From NCBI RefSeq assembly GCF_031157255.1, contig NZ_JAVIFX010000005.1:248001-312000 (forward strand): 64,000 bases of DNA. The letters run 5' to 3'. Shown in pieces: positions 45,499-54,601 of this stretch (the stretch's first letter is position 1; the number at the start of each line of letters is the position of its first letter). The DNA is from Bradyrhizobium sp. LHD-71. GTDB lineage: Bacteria > Pseudomonadota > Alphaproteobacteria > Rhizobiales > Xanthobacteraceae. Below the pieces are notes generated by a model. The model saw nothing but the letters and a program-made list of their open reading frames with translations. It ran no database searches and was not told the origin of the DNA. Made by a program: the position numbers and the translations under genes.

Positions 45499-45876
45499 TC
45501 ACTTCAACGTAGCAAGATAGGCGGCGAGGTCCGTACGGTCCGTCGGATTCTTCAGACCGGCGTACGGCATCCTGTTTCCGGGAACCGCTTTCTGTGGCGA
45601 TTCCAGAAACGCATCGAGGGTCTTCGCATCCCAGACAATCCCGGAGTTCTTCATCGCGTTACTGTAGCGGAAACCGGCGACCGCGCCTGCCTTCCTGCCG
45701 ATGACCCCTGCAAGTCCCGGTCCGACGCGATTTGCGTTGTCTAGCGCATGACATGTTGCGCACGCTTTGAAGATGGTCTTCCCGTGCTCGGCGTCCTGCG
45801 CGTAACCGGAAGTCGCAGTTGCTCCCGCAAGCACGAACACCGCGATAAACGCGGCGATTGTCCTCTCGCTTTTCAT
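45499..45876 (-). CDS. Class I cytochrome c, exported
   Basis: 125 residues with a signal peptide (IAAFIAVFVLAGATATSGYA) and one haem site CATCH. Downstream NRVGPGLAGVIGRKAG and the axial Met region PGNRMPYAGLKNP fit mitochondrial-type cytochrome c (c2/c550-like), about 100 residues when mature. It lies 26 bp after the GMC flavoprotein gene and is the likely electron acceptor of that enzyme. Confidence 0.94.
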   Translation of the reverse strand: MKSERTIAAFIAVFVLAGATATSGYAQDAEHGKTIFKACATCHALDNANRVGPGLAGVIGRKAGAVAGFRYSNAMKNSGIVWDAKTLDAFLESPQKAVPGNRMPYAGLKNPTDRTDLAAYLATLK

Positions 45877-45902
45877 GGGGATGTCCTTCGTTTGGATCGG
45901 GA

Positions 45903-47663
45903 TCAGAGGTGGCGCGGGCGTGCGACGTAATCGTTGAGGTCGTCACCAAGCCGAAGCGCGAGGGCCCCCAGCGGGCCTGTGGGGTTGTAGCCCGCATTGA
46001 ACGGATAGACGGACGCACCGACGACAAACAGGTTCTCCGCATCCCAGTGTTGCAGGCGAGGGGAGACGACGCTGGTGCCAGGATCACTTCCCATGATCGT
46101 GCCGCCGGTAACATGGGTGCTCTGATAGATGCGGCTGTCGTACGGACCCTTGCGGGGCGGTGTCGGCGGCGCGATGTCGGCACCCGTCGCTTTGGCGATC
46201 TCGTCGATCGTTTTCGACAGATAGATGGACATCCTGCGCTCGTTCTCACGAATATCGAACGTCATGCGCAGAAGCGGTTGCCCATAAGCATCGACATAGG
46301 TGGGGTCGAGATCGACATAGTTCTCACGATGCGGATACCAGCTGCCATGGGCGGATATGGTGAAATTGTGGGCGTACCAATCAGCGTTGGCCTTCTTCCA
46401 GGCCGAGCCCCATTTCGGGGTTCCAGGCGGGACGCCTCGGCTCGTAATCGGTCGTCCGTTTGTAACGTTGGCGTAGATGTAGCCGCCTCCGAGGAAGCCG
46501 AGACCGCTGTGGTCGAAATTGTCACCGTTGAATTCGTCGATCACGGTTTGTGAGGCACCGGACGCGAGGAACGGGTTGATCCAGCGGTCCTTGAAGAAGA
46601 CACGCGTTCCGGACATTGTCTGGTGGCAGAAGTTCTTGCCGACGACCCCTTGACCGGTCTTCGGGTTGTAGGGCGCTCCGATCCCTGCCATCAGCAGAAA
46701 CTTGGTGTTCGACATCGTAAAAGAAGAAAGCACTACGACGTCCGCCGGCTGCTCGTACTCCTCGCCCGTTACCCGATCGATGTAGCGAACGCCGGTCACG
46801 CGCTTGGACTTGCGATCATAAAGAATATCGAGAACGTGAGTTTGGAGGCGCAATTCGAAGCTCTTGCGCTTTCTCAGCATCGGATAGAGCAGAACTTCAG
46901 GGCTGGCCTTGGCATTGGCTTCGCAAATGAAGCGCTCGCAATGACCACAGAATTGGCACTGACCAAGCTGCATGCCATCGGGATTGGTGTAGGCCTCCGG
47001 CGAATTTGCTGCGGGCAAGGGGAAAGGTTTGTAACCTAACTTCTTGGCTGCCTCGCTGAAGATCACACCCGCTTCAGTGATAGGTAGAGGTTTTTGCGGA
47101 AAGTCGTTCTGTCGTGGTGCCTCGAACGGATTTCCGCCCTCTTGCAGCTTGCCACGCAGATTTCCCGCCTTGCCGGCGATGCCGAACAGTTTTTCGAACT
47201 GATCGTGATAGGGTTCCATCTCGGCATAGGTGACGCCCCAATCCTGGATCGCCATTTCAGCTGGAATAGCCTTCTTTCCATACCGGTTCTCAAGATGGGT
47301 GCGCAAAACGGGGTCAGATTCGCTCCAGCGCCAGGTCTGTCCGTTCCAGTGATTGGCAGCACCGCCCATTCCCTCGCCGGGCTTGAAAGATTGGAGACGC
47401 CGTATCGGCAGAGCCGTTTCGTCGCCATTATGGCGAAGCGTGTAGGCCTGGACGGACCAATCTTGAAAGAGCTCACCATGGACGTCCCAACGCAGTTCGT
47501 CGCGTTGCGATGGCAGACTTGTTGCGGCGGTATGTGTATGGTCGATTCCACGTTCAAGGACGACGACATCGACGCCCTTGGCAGTCAGTTGGCGAGCAGC
47601 CAGCGCCGCCGTGAATCCGCCGCCAACGAAAACGACCGCGCGGTGTTTCAAGCGTGTAGCCAT
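45903..47663 (-). CDS. GMC flavoprotein, gluconate 2-dehydrogenase-like large subunit
   Basis: 586 residues. The FAD loop VVFVGGGFTAALAARQL has Ala where the last Gly of GxGxxG is usual. The Cys-rich block GQCQFCGHCERFICEANAKA is typical of the membrane-associated gluconate/sorbitol-type dehydrogenases, and the C-terminal region has STHVTGGTIMGSDP and GASVYPFNAGYNPTG. Together with the subunit-3 protein and cytochrome c it should form a periplasmic alcohol or sugar-acid dehydrogenase that feeds the respiratory chain. The substrate is not certain. Confidence 0.9.
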   Translation of the reverse strand: MATRLKHRAVVFVGGGFTAALAARQLTAKGVDVVVLERGIDHTHTAATSLPSQRDELRWDVHGELFQDWSVQAYTLRHNGDETALPIRRLQSFKPGEGMGGAANHWNGQTWRWSESDPVLRTHLENRYGKKAIPAEMAIQDWGVTYAEMEPYHDQFEKLFGIAGKAGNLRGKLQEGGNPFEAPRQNDFPQKPLPITEAGVIFSEAAKKLGYKPFPLPAANSPEAYTNPDGMQLGQCQFCGHCERFICEANAKASPEVLLYPMLRKRKSFELRLQTHVLDILYDRKSKRVTGVRYIDRVTGEEYEQPADVVVLSSFTMSNTKFLLMAGIGAPYNPKTGQGVVGKNFCHQTMSGTRVFFKDRWINPFLASGASQTVIDEFNGDNFDHSGLGFLGGGYIYANVTNGRPITSRGVPPGTPKWGSAWKKANADWYAHNFTISAHGSWYPHRENYVDLDPTYVDAYGQPLLRMTFDIRENERRMSIYLSKTIDEIAKATGADIAPPTPPRKGPYDSRIYQSTHVTGGTIMGSDPGTSVVSPRLQHWDAENLFVVGASVYPFNAGYNPTGPLGALALRLGDDLNDYVARPRHL

Positions 47664-47675
47664 GATTTTCGTCCC

Positions 47676-48470
47676 TCAAGCGAAGTCGGCGATTGATTTC
47701 GGATCGGCCGCGCCTGGAAAGGGCTTGCCACGGAAATCGATCATGTCCTGTGAGTGAACCGCCGGCAGGCCCGGATAGCCGATAGCCTTCCAGAACACCT
47801 TGCCGGCATTGCCGCCGTAGATGGGATCGGCAAAGCAAGCTTGCTCAAACAATGGATAGACAAGTTCGTTGAACCACGAGGAGAGCGGCACGCGCTCGTC
47901 CGTCACCTTGCTTCCGGCTATTTCATAGAGAAAGCGGTCAGCGTCGCTCGCAGCCAATTCACTAAACGACTTGCCATTGCGCGTCCGGCAGGCCGCATCC
48001 GCAGCAGCAAGTCCAGCCTTGAAAAACTGCTCGGGCGTGAGCGGCGATTGATAACCGAGCTCCGGCTTACCCTCTCGCCAGGGGCCGCGCATATAAAGGC
48101 GCGCGCCCTTACCGAAACCGCTTGCCAGCTGTCGATCGATGTAGGTCGCGAGCCCGCAATCGACGCCGCCTGGCGTCAGCGCATCCGCAGGACACATCAC
48201 GTTGACCATTGCCTCGACGAAGCCGGCTTCATCCGGCCCGAATGACAGGTAGCCGGGCGTCGGCCATGGCGGTTTGCAAGTCGCAGGACTCGCGGAAGCA
48301 TCCACGGCCTGGGAGGGCGCAGGTTGGGATGCTTCCGCGAGAGCCGTGGTGGTCGCGGCGGTTCCTACCACGACACCCGGAGCGACAGAAGCTGCACCGG
48401 TGGCGGCGACAACGCCGAGAAAGCGCCGACGGCTGGCAACGTGGGTCTTGTCGTTTGGCTCATCGGTCAT
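47676..48470 (-). CDS. Gluconate 2-dehydrogenase subunit 3 family protein
   Basis: 264 residues. A twin-arginine signal (SRRRFLGVVAATGAASVAPG) would export the complex together with its bound flavoprotein. The body shows DEAGFVEAMVNVMCPAD, the YIDRQLASGFG segment and a C-terminal FRGKPFPGAADPKSIADF. It starts the leftward operon subunit 3 - GMC - cytochrome c, with a 12-bp gap before the GMC gene. Module A4 is 140-210 bp upstream. Confidence 0.9.
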   Translation of the reverse strand: MTDEPNDKTHVASRRRFLGVVAATGAASVAPGVVVGTAATTTALAEASQPAPSQAVDASASPATCKPPWPTPGYLSFGPDEAGFVEAMVNVMCPADALTPGGVDCGLATYIDRQLASGFGKGARLYMRGPWREGKPELGYQSPLTPEQFFKAGLAAADAACRTRNGKSFSELAASDADRFLYEIAGSKVTDERVPLSSWFNELVYPLFEQACFADPIYGGNAGKVFWKAIGYPGLPAVHSQDMIDFRGKPFPGAADPKSIADFA

Positions 48471-48611
48471 CGGAGTTGCAGTCCACTGTTTTTGGTCGCC
48501 GCATAATCGTGTGATTTCGCGGCTACTCCTTTGCGGCCCACGCGCGGCACGGCGGCTCAGCGCGTTAGAATGTTAAGGCGTCCACGTTTGCGCGGTGCCT
48601 TGGTCACAACC

Positions 48612-48681
48612 AGAATCGGACGCGGTGGGCGAAATTAGAAATTCCCTTTGGGTATGCTTTCGATAGGTGTGAGGCATCGTC
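48612..48681 (-). promoter_or_regulatory. Module A4: conserved promoter/operator element
   Basis: Has GAATCGGAC, GAAATTAGAAATTCCCTTTG, TTTCGATAG and CGATA-N9-CATCG (48661-48679), one base off the perfect repeat. The next leftward gene is subunit 3 of the gluconate-dehydrogenase-like enzyme; the next rightward gene is egtD at 48901. Confidence 0.6.
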
Positions 48682-48699
48682 GCCTAAACGCGTTGGGCG

Positions 48700-48750
48700 C
48701 GCCGTTGCCCACCGCGATTGCAAATCTGCTCATTTCCGGATTGTCTCGGA
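48700..48750 (-). pseudogene. Remnant of the 5' end of a GNAT gene
   Basis: The leftward reading IRDNPEMSRFAIAVGNGAP matches the start of the intact GNAT gene at 2799-3083 (VRDNPAMSRFEMPIDGGAT). At the DNA level TCCGAGACAATCCGG is identical. The rest of the gene is missing. The fragment lies between module A4 and repeat B3, exactly where the intact gene lies between A1 and B1. Confidence 0.7.
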
Positions 48751-48783
48751 TACAGCCCCGGAAAGCGGAGGCGCGCTGTCGTT

Positions 48784-48820
48784 TGGACGAACGGCGACGG
48801 ATTATGGATTCGCGGTACGG
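48784..48820. repeat. Repeat B, copy 3
   Basis: TGGACGAACGGCGACGGATT followed by ATGGATTCGCGG, as in copies 1 and 2; the end (TACGG) deviates. It lies 103 bp from module A4 and 81 bp upstream of egtD. Confidence 0.65.
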
Positions 48821-48900
48821 TCCGTGGACTTATTTTTCCGGCCGCGGCGGCGTCCGGCCCGCGGTGTTCTCGTTCGGGCCATTCAAGGAAGCGACCGTCG

Positions 48901-49947
48901 ATGCACGATCTTTCTGCGACACTGTCGCATTGCGACCATGACCTCTTTCGCGCCGACGTCGTCGAGGGATTGAGCCGCCTTCAAAAAACGATCCCTTGCC
49001 GCTGGTTATATGACGAACGAGGATCCGACCTGTTCGAAGAGATCACGCGCCTCGAAGACTACTACCCAACGCGCACGGAGACAGAGATCCTGCGGGCACG
49101 CCAATGCGTAATGCGGGAATTCGCGGGGCCGGGACCAATCCTGATCGAGTACGGCGCGGGCGCCGGCGTGAAAACTGAGGTGGTGCTGGAGGCGCTCATG
49201 GCGCCGCGGGGCTATGTGCCTATCGACGTCGCACGGGAGTACCTGCTTCAAACGGCGCATCGGATGGAAAGTCGCTTTCCTTCTTTGTGGGTGCGCCCCA
49301 TCGAACGCGACTTCCTAAGCGTGTTCGAGATGCCCACGGGAATGCCTTCGGGTCGGCGCGTCGGATTCTTTCCTGGGTCGACGATCGGAAACCTCGACGC
49401 CGCCGAAGCCGAGGCGTTCCTCTCTCAGATGGTACGCCACGTTGAACCTGACGGTGCCGCGATCGTCGGCGTTGACCTCGCGAAGCCGGTCGAGACGCTG
49501 CTGCGAGCCTACGACGACAGTGAAGGCGTCACGGCACAGTTCAACCTCAACCTGCTCGCCCGCATCAACAAAGAACTCGGGGGCGATTTCTGCCTCGACC
49601 GCTTCCGGCACCTCGCGAAGTGGAACGGCGCCGAAAGAGCGGTCGAGATGCACCTGCTAAGCCTCACAGACCAATGGGCTTCGATCGGTCAACGCCGATT
49701 CCACTTCCGGGAGGCCGAAACAATCCACACGGAGAGCTCAAGGAAATACGATCGCGAGGGGTTTGCCGCGCTCGCGAAACGCGCAGGCTGGCGGGTGTCG
49801 CAGGCGTGGGAGGATGATAAGGGGTTGTTTTGTGTGTTCGCACTCTTGCCGCACGCCGCCAAACTCAACGCCGGCGTGACATCTCGCACGGTCATCGCAA
49901 AAAACACCAATCTGGAGAGGATCGATGCAGCGCACGGACCACGTTAA
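48901..49947 (+). CDS. egtD: L-histidine N-alpha-methyltransferase
   Basis: 348 residues from ATG 48901 (MHDLSATLSHCDHDLFRADV). EgtD landmarks are LPCRWLYDERGS-like IPCRWLYDERGSDLFEEIT, LEDYYPTRTETEIL, the SAM-binding IEYGAGAGVKTEVVLEAL and FFPGSTIGNLDAAEA. It trimethylates histidine to hercynine, the first step of ergothioneine synthesis, giving a thione antioxidant. The usual partner egtB is found only as fragments at 54.6-55.2 kb. The gene overlaps hsp20 by 23 bases. Confidence 0.94.
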   Translation: MHDLSATLSHCDHDLFRADVVEGLSRLQKTIPCRWLYDERGSDLFEEITRLEDYYPTRTETEILRARQCVMREFAGPGPILIEYGAGAGVKTEVVLEALMAPRGYVPIDVAREYLLQTAHRMESRFPSLWVRPIERDFLSVFEMPTGMPSGRRVGFFPGSTIGNLDAAEAEAFLSQMVRHVEPDGAAIVGVDLAKPVETLLRAYDDSEGVTAQFNLNLLARINKELGGDFCLDRFRHLAKWNGAERAVEMHLLSLTDQWASIGQRRFHFREAETIHTESSRKYDREGFAALAKRAGWRVSQAWEDDKGLFCVFALLPHAAKLNAGVTSRTVIAKNTNLERIDAAHGPR

Positions 49948-50332
49948 CTGGATGCTCTCCGCCGCGCTCGGGACGCTCGCGCGCGCCGAGAGAATGCACC
50001 AGCAGTTTCTGAAACTGCTACCTCGCGAGGGATTGCGCGAGCCGTGTTGGGAGCCACCTGTCGATGTGCTCGAGACGGAGGCGGAGATCCTGATCCTCGT
50101 TGCGCTCCCGGGTGTCGCGCCGGATGATGTCGAGGCAGTGATCGAAGGTGACACCCTCGTCATTCGGGGCCGCCGCGAGCCTCCCGTGGAATTGCGAGAT
50201 GCGCGGATCCACCGTTTGGAGCTCCCGCAGGGTTGTTTCGAACGTCGCCTCGCCCTGTCGCCTGGACGATACGCGATAACCCGATTCTCCAGCCATGGGT
50301 GCATCGGCCTTCGTCTCAACAAGTCGGCCTGA
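49925..50332 (+). CDS. Hsp20/alpha-crystallin family small heat shock protein
   Basis: 135 residues. The crystallin domain runs from about 42 (EPPVDVLETEAEILILVALPGV) through DDVEAVIEGDTLVIRGRRE to LPQGCFERRLALSPGRY. The last 20 residues differ from common Hsp20 ends, where an NG-x-L-x-L pattern is expected (here HGCIGLRLNK). A GGAGAGG site lies within the 3' end of egtD, and the start overlaps that gene by 23 bases. Lon follows after 10 bp. It should hold unfolded proteins for refolding or for degradation by the neighbouring protease. Confidence 0.9.
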   Translation: MQRTDHVNWMLSAALGTLARAERMHQQFLKLLPREGLREPCWEPPVDVLETEAEILILVALPGVAPDDVEAVIEGDTLVIRGRREPPVELRDARIHRLELPQGCFERRLALSPGRYAITRFSSHGCIGLRLNKSA

Positions 50333-50342
50333 AGGGGAGAGT

Positions 50343-52775
50343 ATGCCAGACGTCGAAACAACTTCTGCCGACCAAAGCGGTGTGCGGCCGATCTCGATCC
50401 CACAAGACGCTGTCCCAATTGTTCCGGTACGCAACACGGTCCTTTTTCCGGGGATGCTCGCCCCGATCACGCTAAGCGCGCCGTCGTCCGTCGCGGCCGC
50501 ACAGCAGGCGGTCCGCGAGCAGCGCCAGATAGGAATCCTTCTGCAGCAAGACGCTGAGTTGGGTGAAGCGGGACCAGACGACCTGTACCGCATCGGCACA
50601 CTGGCCAACGTCATCCGTTATCTGACCGGACCCGACAACACACATCACGTCGTCTGCCAGGGCGTGCAGCGGATGCGAGTGCTCGATTTCATTCCTGGCA
50701 CGCCATTTCTTACCGCTCGCGCTCTTGAAATCCCTGAACCCGCCAGTAGCTCGCCAGATATCGAGGCGCGGTTGCTGAACCTGCGCCGGCTTTCAGTCGA
50801 CGCCGCGCGACTGCTCCCGCAGGTGCCACAGGAGTTGATCGTCGCGCTTGAGAGCAGCCAAACACCGAGCGCGCTCGCAGACCTTGCCGCGTCGTTCATG
50901 GACATCAAGCCGAAGGAGAAGCAGGAGATCCTGGAAACGGTCGACCTCGTCGCGCGCATGGACAAGGTCGCACGACGTCTCTCCGAGCGCATAGAGGTCC
51001 TGCGCCTCAGCAACGAGATCGGCCTGCAGACTAAGGCGACGTTCGACGAGAGGCAACGCAAGGCCGTCCTTCGCGAGCAGATGGCGACGATACAGCGGGC
51101 GTTGGGCGAGGGCGACGGCAAGGCCCAAGAGATCGCGGAGTTGGAGGACGCCATCGCCAAAGCGAACATGCCGGAAGAGGCGGAGAGCCAGGCGCTGAAG
51201 GAACTTCGGCGCTACGAACGCATGCCCGAAGGCGCCGCCGAGGCCGGAATGGTCCGAAACTACCTCGACTGGCTGAGCGAGATGCCATGGGGCCTGCCGT
51301 TAGAGGCGCAGATCGATATTGCGGAGGCAAGGCGCATCCTGGACGAGGATCACTACGGACTCGAGAAGATCAAGAGCCGGATCGTCGAGTACCTCGCAGT
51401 CAGAAAGCTCGCACCAGACGGCAAGGCGCCTATCCTCTGCTTTGCTGGGCCGCCCGGCGTCGGCAAAACGTCGCTGGGCCAATCGATTGCGCGCGCGATG
51501 AAGCGCCCGTTCGTGCGTGTCAGCCTCGGCGGCGTCCACGACGAGGCGGAGATTCGCGGCCATCGACGAACCTACATCGGTGCGCTCCCGGGCAACATCG
51601 TTCAAGCAGTCAAGAAGGCAGGCGCCCGTAACTGTGTCATGATGCTCGATGAGATAGACAAGCTCGGCCGGGGGATTCGAGCCGATCCCTCCGCCGCGAT
51701 GCTCGAAGTACTTGACCCGGAGCAGAACGCGTCTTTCCGCGACAACTATCTCGGCGTTCCGTTTGACCTGTCGCGTGTCGTATTCCTCGCGACCGCGAAC
51801 CTCCTCGACACGGTGCCGGGCCCGCTGCTCGACCGCATGGAGGTCATCAGCCTGCCGGGTTACACCGAGGAGGAGAAGCTTCAGATCGCGCGACGCTACC
51901 TCGTGCGCCGACAGCTCCAGGCAAACGGCCTGACGTCCGAACAAGCTGACGTAGATGACGAGGCCCTGCGCTTCATCATCAGCGGATACACCCGCGAGGC
52001 GGGTGTCCGCAGCCTGGAACGAGACATCGGCAAGACCCTGCGCAACGTGGCGGTCCGGATCGCGGAGGGAAGCGCGACCGCCGTTAGGCTGAATGCGAAC
52101 GACATCGCAGCAATACTCGGTCAGCCGCGGTTCGAGAGCGAAGTCGCGATGCGGACGAGTATCCCCGGGGTTGCAACGGGTTTGGCGTGGACGCCGGTCG
52201 GCGGCGACATCTTGTTCATCGAAGCCACGCGAACACCCGGCAAGGGTGGTCTCATCCTCACCGGACAGCTGGGCGACGTGATGCGCGAGAGCGCCCAGGC
52301 CGCGCTGACCCTCCTCAAGACACGTTCGTCGGAGCTCGGTGTTGACGCCGGCGTGCTCGACGGTAGCGACATCCACATCCACGTGCCCGCAGGCGCGACG
52401 CCAAAGGACGGACCCAGTGCCGGCGTCGCAATGTTCACAGCCCTTGCGTCCCTCGTTACAGGTCGCAATGTCCGCAGCGATACGGCGATGACCGGGGAGA
52501 TTTCACTACGGGGTCTTGTGTTGCCCGTAGGTGGGATCAAGGAGAAGGTCGTCGCCGCCGCTGCAGCGGGCTTGTCGCGCGTCCTGCTGCCGGCGCGCAA
52601 CCGCCGCGACTACGACGACATCCCCGCCGGCGCCCGGGACAAGCTTGAGATCGTGTGGCTTGAACGCGTCGATGATGCGGTTGCCGCCGGATTGGAGGAG
52701 CGCGCAAGCCCGCCCGCGCCAGCGGTAGGTGTGCGGACCGACCAGTCCGCGGTGGCCGGCCGGCAAGCGCGATGA
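50343..52775 (+). CDS. lon: Lon protease (endopeptidase La)
   Basis: 810 residues from ATG 50343, with GGGGAGAG upstream. The N-terminal substrate domain (about 25-215) opens IPIVPVRNTVLFPGMLAP-like. The AAA+ module has Walker A GPPGVGKTS at about 369-377, Walker B VMMLDEIDK and RRTYIGALPG. The protease domain holds the catalytic Ser692 in PKDGPSAGVAMF and Lys733 in GGIKEKVVAA. It degrades damaged proteins with ATP. Being tied to hsp20 and egtD suggests a stress operon copy, possibly next to a main housekeeping lon elsewhere. Confidence 0.95.
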   Translation: MPDVETTSADQSGVRPISIPQDAVPIVPVRNTVLFPGMLAPITLSAPSSVAAAQQAVREQRQIGILLQQDAELGEAGPDDLYRIGTLANVIRYLTGPDNTHHVVCQGVQRMRVLDFIPGTPFLTARALEIPEPASSSPDIEARLLNLRRLSVDAARLLPQVPQELIVALESSQTPSALADLAASFMDIKPKEKQEILETVDLVARMDKVARRLSERIEVLRLSNEIGLQTKATFDERQRKAVLREQMATIQRALGEGDGKAQEIAELEDAIAKANMPEEAESQALKELRRYERMPEGAAEAGMVRNYLDWLSEMPWGLPLEAQIDIAEARRILDEDHYGLEKIKSRIVEYLAVRKLAPDGKAPILCFAGPPGVGKTSLGQSIARAMKRPFVRVSLGGVHDEAEIRGHRRTYIGALPGNIVQAVKKAGARNCVMMLDEIDKLGRGIRADPSAAMLEVLDPEQNASFRDNYLGVPFDLSRVVFLATANLLDTVPGPLLDRMEVISLPGYTEEEKLQIARRYLVRRQLQANGLTSEQADVDDEALRFIISGYTREAGVRSLERDIGKTLRNVAVRIAEGSATAVRLNANDIAAILGQPRFESEVAMRTSIPGVATGLAWTPVGGDILFIEATRTPGKGGLILTGQLGDVMRESAQAALTLLKTRSSELGVDAGVLDGSDIHIHVPAGATPKDGPSAGVAMFTALASLVTGRNVRSDTAMTGEISLRGLVLPVGGIKEKVVAAAAAGLSRVLLPARNRRDYDDIPAGARDKLEIVWLERVDDAVAAGLEERASPPAPAVGVRTDQSAVAGRQAR

Positions 52776-53213
52776 CACGCGACTGGACGTTTCCGCATCC
52801 GCGTAGTTCGGTCGGTTAGGAACGACTCGCGGCGGTCGATCTCGGTTTGAGATCTCTCGCCGACGCGAATGGGCATAAATTCATAAAGCTTCGCGCGTCG
52901 CTGAAATGCTCGACGGGCAAATTCATGTTGCGGCTGAATATATCAAATTCAGCGGCGACCACTACTCGGCAGCCCGAAATTGCGTGATGGTTCAGCGGCT
53001 TCAGTTGAAGGCAACGAAGACAGAACCGATCGAACCCCAGATCAGGTTGGAGCGCGAAAGGCCCTTCAGCCAGTCGCGCAGGCCGCTTACATGAGTTGGC
53101 CTCATCCCGCTGTCCCGAAGCCGAGCTGATGTGGGTCTGAGCACCATAAAGGCTTCTTGGACGTGGCAGGCGAGCTGTATTGGCGTATTTCGCGAAAAGA
53201 CCTGGACGAGTTG
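52776..53213. other. Intergenic between lon and araC-type gene, no gene recognised
   Basis: 438 bases. Short frames occur on both strands, such as a leftward one ending GLRDWLKGLSRSNLIWGS near 53001-53100, but I cannot name any. No terminator with a T-run was found after lon. The region must carry the promoter of the AraC-type regulator. Confidence 0.35.
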
Positions 53214-54194
53214 ATGACGACTTTGGACGTCAGCTCCGTCAGGCTGTCGGAGTGCGCACTTGCGGCGGATGCCCACCTGGCGGTCGCCCGCACGGCGACG
53301 TCCACCATTCACTATTGCTTTCGAGGGACCGGGTTCATCCTCCTTGAGGATGAAGCGCCGATACGTCTGACACCACACACACTGGTGATCGTTCCACCCG
53401 GGCGGGCGATGACAATAACGGCGGCAGCCCACCCAGCCACACTACGGACCGTCGGCAAACGGAACGGCAGGGACTTCACGCTGGGGTCGTTACAGCGGCA
53501 CTCCGTTGGGCACGGAGCGCCAACGCTGGTGCTTGCCTGCGGGTCCTTCCGGGCCAACTACGGTCCGGCGCTCGACTTGTTCGCCTCCCTTGCGACGGCC
53601 GTCGTCGAGAGGTTCGACGTGCACGACCAGCTCGACCAGGTCATGTCCTATGCGATGGCAGAGCTCACTGCCCAGCACGTCGGAGGAGGAGCGATGTCGG
53701 CGGCGCTCCTGAAACTCGTCCTGCTCGCGTTGCTCCGGCGCTGTTTGGTGTCGACGAACCCTTGGGTCGAGCGCTTCGCGATATTGAGCGATCCGCCGAT
53801 CGCGCGGGCGTTCGCCGCCATGACCTCACGCCTGTCGGTCCCACATACGGTACAGAGCCTGGCGCAGGCCGTCGGTCTCAGCCGGTCGGCTTTCATGGCG
53901 CGGTTTTCCGCTGCATTCGGAGAGTCGCCGATGTCATTGCTCCGCCGCGTGCGGATGCGTCACGCGGCGGACCTGCTTGCCGCCAACGCGTTGTCTATCG
54001 ACCAAGTCGCCTTGAACGCTGGCTACCAGAGCCGGAGTAGCTTCACCCGCACGTTCCGCAGGTACTACGGCAGCGATCCGTCAGAATACCGTGCCAAGGC
54101 GCAGCGTGCCTTCTCCGAAAGGGTAACTCCCGCTGAAGACATGATTGAGGAATCCGATGCGGGCGGACATCGGCCGGCAGCGGCAACAGCGTAA
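53214..54194 (+). CDS. AraC-family regulator with cupin-type N-terminal domain (RclR-like layout)
   Basis: 326 residues from ATG 53214 (MTTLDVSSVRLSECALAADA); a start at 53157 would add 19 residues. The N-terminal cupin-like sensor (about 1-185) contains HYCFRGTGFILLEDE and LVLACGSFRANYGPALDLF, the second as in the Cupin_6 group that includes RclR, the hypochlorite sensor of E. coli. Cys residues at the start (SEC) and in ACGSF may be redox-active, but RclR's own Cys pattern is not shown to be conserved. The C-terminal double HTH (TVQSLAQAVGLSRSAFMARF; VALNAGYQSRSSFTRTFRR) is complete. Confidence 0.9.
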   Translation: MTTLDVSSVRLSECALAADAHLAVARTATSTIHYCFRGTGFILLEDEAPIRLTPHTLVIVPPGRAMTITAAAHPATLRTVGKRNGRDFTLGSLQRHSVGHGAPTLVLACGSFRANYGPALDLFASLATAVVERFDVHDQLDQVMSYAMAELTAQHVGGGAMSAALLKLVLLALLRRCLVSTNPWVERFAILSDPPIARAFAAMTSRLSVPHTVQSLAQAVGLSRSAFMARFSAAFGESPMSLLRRVRMRHAADLLAANALSIDQVALNAGYQSRSSFTRTFRRYYGSDPSEYRAKAQRAFSERVTPAEDMIEESDAGGHRPAAATA

Positions 54195-54309
54195 GTGCCG
54201 GCGCGGGATCGGCCTGAAGCTCGCCAGACGCACGGAAAGCCGGACCGTCCGGATTTGACGGAGTCGGTACCGCGAAAGGTCTGTCAACTGGCACCAACTC
54301 GATGTCTGT

Positions 54310-54564
54310 TCAGACCGGTTTTCCCGACTGCTCCTCCTCGAATGTCACGGCCACGGCAGCATTCGCAGAAAGACGCACCTTCTGCCCTTCGACATCGGCG
54401 ACTAATCCAAGGTCGATGAAATGCGCGTGACCCTTGTGTCGGCCCTCTCCGCTGTCGCGCTCCGCGAGCTTGATGCGACCGTTGGCGACACCGTCCACGG
54501 TGCCGACGTGGACGCCGTCCGCGCCGATGACTTCCATATTCCGCGCGATCTTGTCGTTTGTCAT
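54310..54564 (-). CDS. DUF2171 domain protein
   Basis: 84 residues. The family start INxxMxVxGxDGxxVGTVD is seen in KIARNMEVIGADGVHVGTVD, followed by RIKLAERDSGEGRHKGHAHF and FIDLGLVADVEGQKVRLS. DUF2171 is a PRC-barrel-like domain of unknown function that is common in stress-responsive loci of Bradyrhizobium-like bacteria. The start has AAGGAGAG upstream. Its 3' end faces the AraC-type gene. Confidence 0.88.
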   Translation of the reverse strand: MTNDKIARNMEVIGADGVHVGTVDGVANGRIKLAERDSGEGRHKGHAHFIDLGLVADVEGQKVRLSANAAVAVTFEEEQSGKPV

Positions 54565-54601
54565 TTGGTCTCTCCTTGTGATTTCAATGATTGCGCCCGA
54601 G

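Noticed and set aside
51300-52382. 360-codon leftward frame inside lon
   Set aside because: Antisense shadow of the AAA+ and protease domains of Lon; no recognisable motif.
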